From the NCBI RefSeq assembly GCF_037892545.1, contig NZ_JBBKBG010000001.1:1-64000 (forward strand): a stretch of DNA of 64,000 bases, read 5' to 3'. The notes beneath the pieces were generated by a model, which was given only the letters and a program-made list of their open reading frames with translations, did not search any database and had not been told where the DNA came from. The stretch comes from Pseudogracilibacillus sp037892545 (GTDB taxonomy: Bacteria; Bacillota; Bacilli; Bacillales; Amphibacillaceae). Of this stretch, positions 36,535 through 45,436 are shown piece by piece (position 1 is the stretch's first letter; each line of letters starts with the position of its first letter). Both the position numbers and the translations under genes were made by a program.

Positions 36535-36787
36535 TGTATAAGAGAAATGTAGTGCGAGGGAAGAGTATAAAACATGTTATATTGCCAGAGAAGAAAACAA
36601 TTGCTGAGAGTTTTCTATATACATTTTTAGAAGGTCGCCCTTTAGACAGCTTTTCTGAAAATAGAGTAGGAAAAGAACGGTTCGTACACGTTACGTACAT
36701 TTAGAGTGTACAAGGAAACTTGTAAACATAGGTGGTACCACGGAAATAATACTTTTCGTCCTATTTAGGATGGAAAGTTTTTTTATT
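36535..36787 (+). promoter_or_regulatory. T-box riboswitch of valS, valine specifier
   Basis: Leader with the T-box GGTGGTACCACGG (36731-36743) and a terminator ACTTTTCGTCCT / AGGATGGAAAGT plus T-run (36751-36786). Upstream stem I has GAGAG (about 36606) and a specifier loop GAAG-GTC-GCC, with GTC at 36634-36636 (Val). Uncharged tRNA-Val would raise valS expression. Confidence 0.92.
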
Positions 36788-36811
36788 GCAAAATTTAGGA
36801 GGCTATGAAAA

Positions 36812-39460
36812 ATGAGTGAAAACAATCATGTAAATCTTCCACCAAAATATGATCATGTAGCTATCGAACGTGATCGTTATAGTTTTTGGTTAGAAGGGAA
36901 ATTTTTTGAGGCGACAGGAGATACGAATAAAACCCCATTCTCAATCGTTATTCCTCCACCAAATGTTACTGGTAAATTACATTTAGGACATGCTTGGGAT
37001 ACGACGATGCAAGATACGATTTCGCGTATGAAACGAATGCAAGGGTATGATGTATTATGGTTACCTGGAATGGACCATGCTGGAATCGCAACACAGGCCG
37101 TTGTAGAAGCAAAATTAAAAGAGACAGAAGGGAAATCACGTTATGATTTAGGACGTGAAAAATTCGTTGACACGGTTTGGGAATGGAAAGAAGAATATGC
37201 AGACCATATCCGTGAACAATGGGGGAAACTAGGATTAGGACTGGATTATACACGTGAACGATTTACATTAGATGATGGTTTATCTGATGCAGTGCAAGAA
37301 GTGTTCGTTAATTTATACGAAAAAGGGTTAATTTACCGAGGAGAGTATATTATTAATTGGGACCCTGCAACGAAAACAGCATTATCTGATATTGAAGTGA
37401 TCTATGAAGAAGTAAATGGTAAATTTTATCATATGCGTTATCCGATTAAAGATAGCGATGAAACCATTGAAATTGCAACAACTCGACCTGAAACAATGCT
37501 AGGAGATACTGCTGTTGCCGTACACCCTGAAGATGAACGTTACAAACATTTAATTGGCAAAAAAATAGTCCTTCCAATCGTCGGTCGTGAAATAGAAATT
37601 GTTGCGGATGATTATGTAGACATGGAATTTGGTTCTGGTGCAGTGAAAATTACACCAGCGCATGACCCAAACGACTTTGAAATTGGAAACCGTCATAATT
37701 TAGATCGTGTACTCGTTATGAATGAAGATGGAACGATGAATGAAAACGCGGGTCAATATGAAGGTTTAGATCGTTTTGAATGTAGAAAGCAAATTGTGAA
37801 AGATTTACAAGAAGCGGGTATATTATTCGACATAGAAGACCACGTACACCAAGTAGGTCATTCGGAGCGTAGTGGAGCAGTTGTAGAACCTTACTTATCT
37901 ACACAGTGGTTTGTAAACATGCAACCATTAGCAGACCGAGCAGTGGAATTACAAAATACGAAAGAAAAAGTTAACTTTGTTCCGAATCGATTTGAAGGAA
38001 CTTACTTACATTGGTTAGAAAACATTCGTGATTGGTGTATTTCACGTCAATTATGGTGGGGACATCGTATTCCGGCGTGGTACCATAAAGAAACAAAGGA
38101 AATATATGTAGGGAAAGAAGCACCAGCAGATATTGAAAATTGGGAGCAAGATTCGGATGTGTTAGATACTTGGTTCTCAAGTGCGTTATGGCCATTTTCA
38201 ACAATGGGGTGGCCGGATGAAGAAAGTGAAGATTTCAAACGTTACTTCCCAACAGATGTGTTAGTAACTGGATATGATATTATTTTCTTCTGGGTTGCTC
38301 GTATGATTTTCCAAGGGTTAGAATTTACCGATGAAAAACCATTTAAAGATGTGTTAATTCACGGTTTAATTCGTGATGCGGAAGGACGTAAAATGAGTAA
38401 ATCATTAGGAAATGGTGTAGATCCGATGGAAGTAATCGAAAAATATGGTGCAGATGCACTGCGCTATTTCTTATTAACAGGATCCACTCCAGGACAAGAC
38501 TTACGTTTCCATTGGGAAAAAGTCGAATCGACTTGGAATTTTGCTAATAAAATTTGGAACGCCTCTCGTTTCGCGTTAATGAATATGGATGGATTGACTT
38601 ATGAGGAAATCGACTTAACAGGAGAAATGTCCTTACCAGATAAGTGGATTTTAACGCGCCTAAATGAAACAATCGAGCATGTTACAATGAATACAGATAA
38701 ATATGAGTTTGGGGAAGCTGGACGTTATTTATACAATTTCATTTGGGATGACTTTTGTGATTGGTATATTGAAATGGCAAAAATTTCTTTATATGGGGAC
38801 GATGAAACGAAAAAAGCAACGACTCGTTCTGTTTTAGCACATGTATTAGACCAAACATTACGCATGTTACATCCTTATATGCCTTTTATTACAGAAGAAA
38901 TTTGGCAACAATTGCCACATGAGGGAGCATCTATCACGGTTGCGACTTGGCCTACAGTAAATAACAAATTTCATGATGTAGAAGCATCCAACCAAATGGA
39001 ACAAGTCATGGCAATCATTAAATCTGTTCGTAATATTCGAGCGGAAGTAGATACACCAATGTCACGACAAGTGAACATGATTTTAAAACCAACTTCTACA
39101 GAAGCGTTAGAACAATTGTCCGTAAACCGTTTATTTATAGAGCGTTTTTGTAATACGAGTGAACTTACGATTGATGAGGACGCAATTGTACCAGAGCAAG
39201 CTATGTCAGCAGTAGTAACGGGAGCAGAAATATTTTTACCATTAGAAGGATTAATTGATTTTGAGAAAGAAATCGCCCGTCTAGAAAAGGAACTAGAAAA
39301 ATGGAATAAAGAAGTTGCTTTAGTAGAGAAAAAATTAAGTAATAAAGGGTTCGTTGAAAAGGCCCCAGCACAAGTGGTTGAAGCAGAAAAGAAAAAACAA
39401 ATAGAATATGAAGAAAAACGCCGTATCGTTCAAGATCGTTTACACGAATTAAAGGCGTAA
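36812..39460 (+). CDS. valS: Valyl-tRNA synthetase
   Basis: Class I aminoacyl-tRNA synthetase, 882 residues, full length. HIGH motif region PPPNVTGKLHLGHAW, KMSKS loop GRKMSKSLGNG, an editing domain (TTRPETMLGDTAVAVHPED) and a C-terminal coiled coil (about 815-880). The ATG follows TTAGGAGG. Controlled by the T-box leader upstream. In B. subtilis folC follows directly; here a leftward ATP-grasp gene is inserted. Confidence 0.98.
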   Translation: MSENNHVNLPPKYDHVAIERDRYSFWLEGKFFEATGDTNKTPFSIVIPPPNVTGKLHLGHAWDTTMQDTISRMKRMQGYDVLWLPGMDHAGIATQAVVEAKLKETEGKSRYDLGREKFVDTVWEWKEEYADHIREQWGKLGLGLDYTRERFTLDDGLSDAVQEVFVNLYEKGLIYRGEYIINWDPATKTALSDIEVIYEEVNGKFYHMRYPIKDSDETIEIATTRPETMLGDTAVAVHPEDERYKHLIGKKIVLPIVGREIEIVADDYVDMEFGSGAVKITPAHDPNDFEIGNRHNLDRVLVMNEDGTMNENAGQYEGLDRFECRKQIVKDLQEAGILFDIEDHVHQVGHSERSGAVVEPYLSTQWFVNMQPLADRAVELQNTKEKVNFVPNRFEGTYLHWLENIRDWCISRQLWWGHRIPAWYHKETKEIYVGKEAPADIENWEQDSDVLDTWFSSALWPFSTMGWPDEESEDFKRYFPTDVLVTGYDIIFFWVARMIFQGLEFTDEKPFKDVLIHGLIRDAEGRKMSKSLGNGVDPMEVIEKYGADALRYFLLTGSTPGQDLRFHWEKVESTWNFANKIWNASRFALMNMDGLTYEEIDLTGEMSLPDKWILTRLNETIEHVTMNTDKYEFGEAGRYLYNFIWDDFCDWYIEMAKISLYGDDETKKATTRSVLAHVLDQTLRMLHPYMPFITEEIWQQLPHEGASITVATWPTVNNKFHDVEASNQMEQVMAIIKSVRNIRAEVDTPMSRQVNMILKPTSTEALEQLSVNRLFIERFCNTSELTIDEDAIVPEQAMSAVVTGAEIFLPLEGLIDFEKEIARLEKELEKWNKEVALVEKKLSNKGFVEKAPAQVVEAEKKKQIEYEEKRRIVQDRLHELKA

Positions 39461-39463
39461 AAA

Positions 39464-39506
39464 AATAACCTAGAGTTAGATTTTAGTCATCTGACTCTAG
39501 GTTATT
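39464..39506. terminator. Bidirectional terminator, valS / ATP-grasp gene
   Basis: AATAACCTAGAGT / ACTCTAGGTTATT stem. The minus strand continues TTTTT, the plus strand GATGTTTTTT, so both convergent genes can use it. Confidence 0.82.
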
Positions 39507-39527
39507 GATGTTTTTTCCGATGTACCG

Positions 39528-40382
39528 TTATTTTTCTACATGTTTTTTAATAAATTGTACGTATTTTTGTAGTAGATTAATATCCGTCGTTTCACTTAAA
39601 ATTCTTGATCCGACTACATCTTCAATTTCATTAAAAATTAATTCGCCATTTTTTCCAATGAGAAAATCGATTCCAACTAGACCGAAATTAAATCTTTCGA
39701 CAATTTTCATGATCATTTCTTCATTCCGTTTACTTAATTTGAAACGTTCAGCAGTACCACCAAGTTTGAAATTTGCACGAAAATCAGTGTCGTTTTTACG
39801 TAACACAGCGGCGATAATTTCTTTTCCGATAATAAAGACACGCACATCACGACCGAGTTGGACATTTGCACTTTGTATGACGAGTGCATGATTGGTACAT
39901 TGTGCAATCGCTTCGTCCCAGTCTGTTTCGTTTTTTATGAAAAATACTTCTCTGCCACCTCGGCCATTCGTTTGTTTTAAAATAAAAGGAAAGGGAAGAG
40001 GCATCGTTTCTGGCAAAGCAGCCTTATGTATAAAATATGTCGGTACAATTGGGATTTGTAAAGCATTCATTTCCATATATGTTGTTGCTTTATCATTGCA
40101 AACCTTTGCTGTTTCATAGTTATTGAAAACGGGAATGTTCATTCGCTCAAAATATAATTGTAAAAATGGTTCAATTGTTCGTATGACGACGAAATCCGGC
40201 TTCATCATTTTTTTGTTTTGATATAGGATGGTTTGTTTGCCGTTCTCTGTCCCGATTATTAGTTCATGTCGCAATTTCAATTGTAAATCGATGGCCTCTT
40301 TTTTAGCTTCATCGATAAACCATTCAATATAACGCTTATTTTCATTCGCATCTTGTTCATTGTATATGATCCAACCAATCAT
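39528..40382 (-). CDS. RimK-like ATP-grasp ligase (1 of 2)
   Basis: 284 residues. Layout: N-terminal domain (MIGWIIYNEQDA), a central ATP-grasp lid (FPFILKQTNGRGGREVFFI), a substrate region (GRDVRVFIIGKEIIAAV; DFRANFKLGG) and a metal-binding end (VGIDFLIGKNGELIFNEIED). This is the RimK/LysX alpha-L-glutamate ligase family, which adds amino acids to carboxylates of proteins or small molecules. Substrate unknown. It lies between valS and folC, divergent from folC. The start is ATG 40382 because TAGGTG lies 6 bases before it. Confidence 0.85.
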   Translation of the reverse strand: MIGWIIYNEQDANENKRYIEWFIDEAKKEAIDLQLKLRHELIIGTENGKQTILYQNKKMMKPDFVVIRTIEPFLQLYFERMNIPVFNNYETAKVCNDKATTYMEMNALQIPIVPTYFIHKAALPETMPLPFPFILKQTNGRGGREVFFIKNETDWDEAIAQCTNHALVIQSANVQLGRDVRVFIIGKEIIAAVLRKNDTDFRANFKLGGTAERFKLSKRNEEMIMKIVERFNFGLVGIDFLIGKNGELIFNEIEDVVGSRILSETTDINLLQKYVQFIKKHVEK

Positions 40383-40480
40383 TTTTTCACCTATCTTTTC
40401 ATACATGCTTTTCCGTTTAATAGTTGCTATACTAATTTTAATGTAAAATATAAAATTTACAAGAAAATGTGGGGAAAAAG

Positions 40481-41740
40481 ATGAAATCGATCAAGACAAT
40501 AGAAACATTTTTCATAGAAAGAAAGAAATTTGGGATTAAACCAGGATTAGATCGAATGTACCGTTTACTAGAAGCATTTGATCGCCCAGAGAAAAAATTA
40601 CGGGTCATCCATGTTGCTGGAACAAATGGGAAAGGGTCGACCGTTACTTTAATGCAAAATATATTAAGACTTGAAAATTATCGAGTCGGTGTTTTTTCAT
40701 CGCCGAGTTTTACAGGGATAAGAGGACATATTATATGGAATGATCGACCAATACCAGAAACACATTTTGTTGCATTATTTGAAGCTTTAGAGAAAACGAT
40801 TGAACAGTTAGATAGGGAAGGTAACCATCCAACTCCTTTTGAAATTTTAACAGCGATAGCATTCCGTTATTTTGTCGGACGAACAGATATCGTTATCATA
40901 GAAGCAGGGATGGGTGGAAGAGAAGACACGACGAATGTTGTAGAGCCTCTTTTGTCGATTATTACCACTGTTGCAATGGATCATATGCAATTTTTAGGTA
41001 ATACAATTGAAAGTATAGCTTTTCATAAAGCTGGAATAATTAAACGAGGTCATCCTGTTGTGATTGGGAATATGAGCACAAAAGCAAGTGACGTCATAAA
41101 AGAGGAAGCAATGAAACAAGAAGCAGCATTATATACTTTTGGAAAAGATTATACACTGGAAGAAACAGATACGGAGATATGTATACAAATTGAAAATGAA
41201 CGGATCAATATTGATCCATCCTTTACAGGTACCTATCATCTACAAAATTTTGCTGTAGCGTGTATGGGATTATATCTATTACAAAAGGATGGCATAAAGT
41301 TCCATAGAAAAACAGCTGAGGAAGCCATTCGAACCTTCCAACTTCAAGGACGTTTGGAATTGATTTCTAAAAATCCTGCTATTTTGTTGGACAGTGCTCA
41401 TAATATGGCAGGGGTAGAAGCGCTCACCCATGCTATAAAGGAAAAATATCAAAAGAAAAAAATCCATTGTTTATTTGCTGGATTTAGAGATAAGGCCGTA
41501 CATGAAATGATTGAATTTCTAGCAAATAATTGTGATGAAATGACCGTTACGTCGTTTGACCATGAAAGAGCAATGTCGATGGAGGAATTATATACATTGG
41601 AATTACAGGGTGTTCATTTTCTCTCGGATTGGCATCTTTATCTTGATACATTGAATAAAGATAAAGATTCAGAAATCTTATACATCATAACTGGATCCAT
41701 GCATTTTATTATGCAAGTAAGAGATTATCTCTGTACATGA
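40481..41740 (+). CDS. folC: Folylpolyglutamate synthase / dihydrofolate synthase
   Basis: FolC adds gamma-linked glutamates to folate and, in many bacteria, glutamate to dihydropteroate. 419 residues, Mur-ligase fold: P-loop HVAGTNGKGSTVTLMQN, FSSPSF, EAGMGGREDTTNVV, DHMQFLG, LDSAHNMAG. The start is ATG 40481, 5 bases after GTGGGG. It is flanked on both sides by leftward RimK-like ATP-grasp genes, which is not the B. subtilis arrangement. Its own terminator follows. Confidence 0.95.
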   Translation: MKSIKTIETFFIERKKFGIKPGLDRMYRLLEAFDRPEKKLRVIHVAGTNGKGSTVTLMQNILRLENYRVGVFSSPSFTGIRGHIIWNDRPIPETHFVALFEALEKTIEQLDREGNHPTPFEILTAIAFRYFVGRTDIVIIEAGMGGREDTTNVVEPLLSIITTVAMDHMQFLGNTIESIAFHKAGIIKRGHPVVIGNMSTKASDVIKEEAMKQEAALYTFGKDYTLEETDTEICIQIENERINIDPSFTGTYHLQNFAVACMGLYLLQKDGIKFHRKTAEEAIRTFQLQGRLELISKNPAILLDSAHNMAGVEALTHAIKEKYQKKKIHCLFAGFRDKAVHEMIEFLANNCDEMTVTSFDHERAMSMEELYTLELQGVHFLSDWHLYLDTLNKDKDSEILYIITGSMHFIMQVRDYLCT

Positions 41741-41804
41741 AGCACGAATAGGAAGAAATAGACTATTTTTCTATCAGCCTGCTTTTTATCGTGCTTCATT
41801 TTTT
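41739..41804 (+). terminator. Terminator of folC
   Basis: GAAGCACGA (41739-41747) / TCGTGCTTC (41789-41797) followed by ATTTTTTC; the loop is about 40 bases with an internal ATAG / CTAT pairing. Confidence 0.78.
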
Positions 41805-41820
41805 CAGGTTATACAAAAAC

Positions 41821-41860
41821 TGGTGTTGGTGGAAAATAAAATCCATTGGCACCATTTTTT
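41821..41860. terminator. Dispersed hairpin terminator, copy 2
   Basis: GGTGTTGGTGG ... CCATTGGCACC plus ATTTTTTATGCAT. Same arms and flanks as 10748-10786, differing by a 6-base larger loop. It sits between convergent folC and the second ATP-grasp gene. Confidence 0.7.
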
Positions 41861-42758
41861 ATGCATTTGTATTTTCTAATACTCGATGAATATGTTCGAT
41901 TATTGCATGGGAGGCATCAATACCCGTGCAATCATATAGATTTCTGATATGTGCGTTAGAATTAACCTCACAAACAATCGGTTTCCCGTTTTTGCCGAAT
42001 AGAAGGTCCACTCCAGAAAAATGAGCTCCGATTGCATTGGAAGCCTGAACAGCGACACGTTTTTCTTCTTCATTCGGTGTATATGCCATCATTTTTCCAC
42101 CATTTGTTATATTAGCACGAAAATCATTTTCTGCTACACGTTTCATACTCGCAACCACTTCATTTCCGACTACTTGTAAACGTACATCTACTCCATAGCT
42201 CGTATTTATAAACTTTTGAAACATGAATGGCTTACCACCGATTTCCTTTTTCTTTTTATACAAAGTAGCTTCATCTTCAATTAAATATACTTGTTCTCCA
42301 AATGAACCAAATGTTTCTTTTATGATAAGCGGGAAGCCGAAAGTGTCCATGACGTATTCTATGTAAGAATGATCAAGTTGAATTGGTAATCCGTACGTTT
42401 TTGGTGCGACAATTGTTTCTGGAATCGGTATGTTTGCGAATTTTAAAGCTTGATAGGTTTTAATTTTGTCATCAGAAATTTCAATGGTTTCACTAGAATT
42501 AAATACCGGAATATGGAGGTATTCTAATTGTTTTGCTAGGTAAATATCTTTATCTGTAAAAATAACGTAATCAGGTCGTTGGACTTGCTTTCCATTTACA
42601 ATTAAATTGTTTTCAATTAACGTCAAGATTTCGTCATTTCGATAAATAGTTGCTTTATCCCCAACTGTATTTGCTGCATGATGAAACATGTTTGCGAAAT
42701 CAATAAATTTATCACTTTTTAAAAAACCATTATAAATAATCCAACATGAATAAGACAT
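41859..42758 (-). CDS. RimK-like ATP-grasp ligase (2 of 2)
   Basis: 299 residues, same family as the gene at 39528 but clearly diverged. ATP-grasp elements: FPLIIKETFGSFGEQVYLI, GVDVRLQVVGNEVVASM, DFRANITNGG and FSGVDLLFGKNGKPIVCEV, then NSNAHIRN. The CEVN-x-N ending is closer to the RimK/LysX type than that of paralogue 1. Substrate unknown. It lies leftward, convergent to folC. Ribosome site before the ATG (AAAGTTGGTAAAAG) is weak. Confidence 0.85.
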   Translation of the reverse strand: MSYSCWIIYNGFLKSDKFIDFANMFHHAANTVGDKATIYRNDEILTLIENNLIVNGKQVQRPDYVIFTDKDIYLAKQLEYLHIPVFNSSETIEISDDKIKTYQALKFANIPIPETIVAPKTYGLPIQLDHSYIEYVMDTFGFPLIIKETFGSFGEQVYLIEDEATLYKKKKEIGGKPFMFQKFINTSYGVDVRLQVVGNEVVASMKRVAENDFRANITNGGKMMAYTPNEEEKRVAVQASNAIGAHFSGVDLLFGKNGKPIVCEVNSNAHIRNLYDCTGIDASHAIIEHIHRVLENTNA

Positions 42759-42892
42759 CTTTTACCAACTTTCTTTATATGTATCTAATAGAAGCGATTA
42801 TAGTCTACTCATAAGTGTATCGGAATAACTTATTTTTACAAGTGGAAAACGATAAAATTTGTAGAAAACGAATCGACAAAATAAGGGGAAAT

Positions 42893-43591
42893 ATGCGTTC
42901 TAAAAGTATTATGATGAACATAAAGAAGGTGATAAAGTTGTTGGATAAAATGAAAGAAAAGATCGATAAGTTTTGGCATGCATTGGACAAGGTCTTTGTA
43001 ACAAAGTTAATTATAACTGTATTTTTCAGTACGACCATTGGGATCTTTTTAGGGCTATTTATGCTGCAAGTAACTGGAGAAGAACAAGTAGAAACGATGA
43101 CAGAAGATAATATCGTAAAAAAGCCAACAGCAATTGAAAATATTTCTTTTTATATCGTACAAGCTGGTCTGTTTGAAGAAAAATCAAATGCTGAATCCAT
43201 ACGTGACAAGCATGAGGAAACGTATATTTGGGAAGAGGATGGGAAATATTACCTCTTTATAGATATAAGTTTTAATAAGGAAACTTTAGAAAAAAAGTAT
43301 CAAAACAATGAAACGGTGTTTATAAAAGAATGGACAATTAACATGGGAGAAATTAATTTTTCTGAAGAAGAGATAATGTATTTGGAAACGTTAGTTGTTT
43401 GGTTGGAAAACCAATTATTAGGGACAGATGATGGACATGCATTGGGCCGCTTACAGGCGTTGACAGTTCCAAAGGATAGCATGTTATACAATAGTTATAA
43501 AATGATACAAGAGACAGAGGAAAACGCATGGACAAAGGGGAAAATATTGCAATTATTATTTGGGTTAGAAAAAAATCTATCAAATAGGTAA
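42893..43591 (+). CDS. spoIIB: SpoIIB-like SPOR-domain membrane protein
   Basis: 232 residues: short basic cytoplasmic part, one membrane helix (KLIITVFFSTTIGIFLGLFML, about residues 42-63), then an extracytoplasmic SPOR-like domain (ISFYIVQAGLFEEKSNAES ... YYLFIDISFNKETLEK). SpoIIB of B. subtilis has this layout and helps engulfment and septal localisation. The position before radC and mreB supports the call; comC and maf, which flank spoIIB in B. subtilis, are absent. Start uncertain: ATG 42893 behind AAGGGG, or TTG 42938 behind AAGGTGAT. Confidence 0.7.
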   Translation: MRSKSIMMNIKKVIKLLDKMKEKIDKFWHALDKVFVTKLIITVFFSTTIGIFLGLFMLQVTGEEQVETMTEDNIVKKPTAIENISFYIVQAGLFEEKSNAESIRDKHEETYIWEEDGKYYLFIDISFNKETLEKKYQNNETVFIKEWTINMGEINFSEEEIMYLETLVVWLENQLLGTDDGHALGRLQALTVPKDSMLYNSYKMIQETEENAWTKGKILQLLFGLEKNLSNR

Positions 43592-43750
43592 ATTTAATTT
43601 TTCTAGACGAAAAATAAGGATAAAACGCTATTTTCCTAGGGAGATTTTGCAAAAATAGATACGAATATGTAGCTTAAAATGCAATTTTGTCCATTCGTCA
43701 AAATATTCCTTCCACTGTACAATATGTGTACGTTGAAAAGGAGGGAATAT

Positions 43751-44443
43751 ATGGGGAATAATATTGTTGTTAAAATGAAAGATGTACCTAAAGATGAAAG
43801 GCCTCGGGAGCGTTTATTAAAATACGGGGCAGAACAGCTGTCCAATCAAGAATTGATTGCTATTTTAGTCGGAAGCGGAACGAGAAAGGAGTCTGTATTA
43901 GATTTAGCCACTCGAATTATCATGCATTTTGAAGGGATTAAATTATTATCAGAGGCAACGATCGAGGAACTAACGGCAATAAAAGGCGTAGGTATTGCAA
44001 GAGGGGTCAATATATTAGCTGCAATTGAATTAGGAAAAAGAATTAAACGATATAAACCAGATGAAGCATATATTATACGTTCTCCAAAAGACGGGGCGAA
44101 TTTTGTAATGGAAGATATGCAACATTTAAAACAGGAACACCTCGTTGTTTTATTTCTTAATACAAAAAATCAAATTATTCATAAACAGACGATTTTTATA
44201 GGTAGCTTAAACGCTTCTATAGTGCACCCACGGGAGATTTTTCGAGAAGCAGTAAAACGTGCGGCTGCTTCCATCATCTGTGTACATAACCATCCATCTG
44301 GAGACCCGACACCTTCTCAAGAAGATATACATGTGACAAGAAGGCTAGTGGAAGCTGGAAAAATAATGGGGATTGAAATGCTCGATCATCTCGTTATTGG
44401 AAAAGGGACCTTCACCTCCTTAAAAGAAAAAGGGTATTTATAA
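43751..44443 (+). CDS. radC: RadC-family JAMM protein
   Basis: 230 residues. N-terminal helix-hairpin-helix part (ELTAIKGVGIARGVNIL) and a C-terminal JAMM/MPN metalloprotease-like domain with the metal motif HNHPSGDPTPSQED. Despite the name, a role in DNA repair is not supported for the family; its activity is unknown. The start is ATG 43751 because AAGGAGGG lies 6 bases before it. Upstream of mreB as in B. subtilis (YsxA), but separated from it by a long repeat region. Confidence 0.95.
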   Translation: MGNNIVVKMKDVPKDERPRERLLKYGAEQLSNQELIAILVGSGTRKESVLDLATRIIMHFEGIKLLSEATIEELTAIKGVGIARGVNILAAIELGKRIKRYKPDEAYIIRSPKDGANFVMEDMQHLKQEHLVVLFLNTKNQIIHKQTIFIGSLNASIVHPREIFREAVKRAAASIICVHNHPSGDPTPSQEDIHVTRRLVEAGKIMGIEMLDHLVIGKGTFTSLKEKGYL

Positions 44444-44463
44444 TTTTTTTTTTGCATAAAAGG

Positions 44464-44499
44464 CTTGGGACAATAGTTTGTTTTGTATATTGTCCCAAG
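44464..44499 (+). terminator. Terminator-like hairpin after radC
   Basis: CTTGGGACAATA / TATTGTCCCAAG, a perfect 12-pair stem followed by TTTGTTG. The T-run is interrupted. Confidence 0.75.
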
Positions 44500-44527
44500 T
44501 TTGTTGTACATATTATTTAATCTTTTG

Positions 44528-44982
44528 TTGCATCTGAATTTTTGATGGTTGCATCTGTTTTTACGTTTGTTGCATCTGAATTTTTGATGGTTGCATCTGT
44601 TTTTACGTTTGTTGCATCTGAATTTTTGATGGTTGCATCTGTTTTTACGTTTGTTGCATCCGAATTTTGTTTATTGCATCTGTTTTCACGATTGTTGCTT
44701 CTGAATTTTTGCTTATTGCATCTGTTTTCACGATTGTTGCATCTGAAATTTGCTTATTGCATCTGTTTTCACGATTGTTGCATCTGAAATTAGTTTATTG
44801 CATCTGTTTTCGCGTTAGTTGCATCCGAATTTTGCTTATTGCATCTGTTTTCGTGTTTGTTGCATCTAAAATTAGTTTATTGCATCTGTTTTCACGATTG
44901 TTGCATCTAAAATTTTTTTATTGCATCTGTTTCCGTAGTTGTTGCATCCGAATTCCGTTTATCGCATCCGCTTCCGCGCACC
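44528..44982. repeat. Tandem array of about 22 units of 21/20 bp
   Basis: Each unit starts TTGCATC. Two types alternate: A (TTGCATCTGAATTTTTGATG plus G) and B (TTGCATCTGTTTTTACGTTT plus G). The first six units are 21 bases and nearly identical (42-base pair period). Later A-type units are 20 bases and end in TTA, giving a 41-base period, with B-type units mostly TTGCATCTGTTTTCACGATT plus G. Similarity falls towards the right end (TCGCATCCGC). The change from 42 to 41 breaks any reading frame, so this is not a protein repeat. No spacers as in CRISPR. Confidence 0.92.
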
Positions 44983-45173
44983 TTCAAAACAATTTGTATA
45001 AAAATATTCGCAACTATAATGATGAGCTATCTTTGACCATATAAAACACCTCCCTTGAAAAAAGTTTCTCACATTACTGAATGACCACATGATAAAATCT
45101 ATTATTTTGAATATGTTCCACCATACTATCAAATTGGTCACTTCATTTGTCATATACTGGTAGAACAGTTTCT
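44983..45173. other. Non-coding stretch between repeat array and degraded gene
   Basis: About 190 bases. On the minus strand a perfect GGGAGGTG precedes an ATG at 45039, but the frame closes after 8 codons. No other supported feature. Confidence 0.4.
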
Positions 45174-45436
45174 CTACATGCTACCATTTCCCTCTTGGTT
45201 ACATGTAAATTTCGACATTTGTTCTAATGAAATATCTGATTCGGCGATTGGAGTTGGGTCTATATCTAAAATGTGATATGTTTCAAAGTAAAGATCCTTT
45301 TCCATCGTACGCATGATTATTCCATTTGCATCTTCAGCTGATATTGTATAACCGTCTAAAAACATCTCAAATATGCGACCATTTTTTCCACTTTTTCTGT
45401 AAAAAGTTCAATGCTTTTGATGTATAAATGAAACAT
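45174..45436 (-). pseudogene. Small gene broken by a frameshift in an A6 run
   Basis: The minus-strand frame from ATG 45436 reads MFHLYIKSIELFTEKVEK and then runs into a stop. The frame shifted by one base at the T6 run 45382-45387 continues NGRIFEMFLDGYTISAEDA ... to a stop at 45174, with no stop until there. Together they look like one protein of about 87 residues. Family not recognised, and no good ribosome site is visible. Either a recent pseudogene or a base-call error in a homopolymer. Confidence 0.4.

Noticed and set aside
42815..42892. Longer N-terminus for the SpoIIB-like protein
   Set aside because: No ribosome site precedes the upstream start; AAGGGG lies just before ATG 42893.
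44528..44982. CRISPR array
   Set aside because: The repeats are directly adjacent with no unique spacers, and there are no cas genes in the window.
44542..45044. Long plus-strand open frames with heptad-like VASVFTF repeats
   Set aside because: They arise from the 42-base DNA repeat. They have no ribosome site, and the later 41-base period breaks the frame.
44983..45153. Small minus-strand gene behind a perfect GGGAGGTG site
   Set aside because: The frame from the well-placed ATG (45039) closes after 8 codons; the longer frame starts elsewhere without a site.
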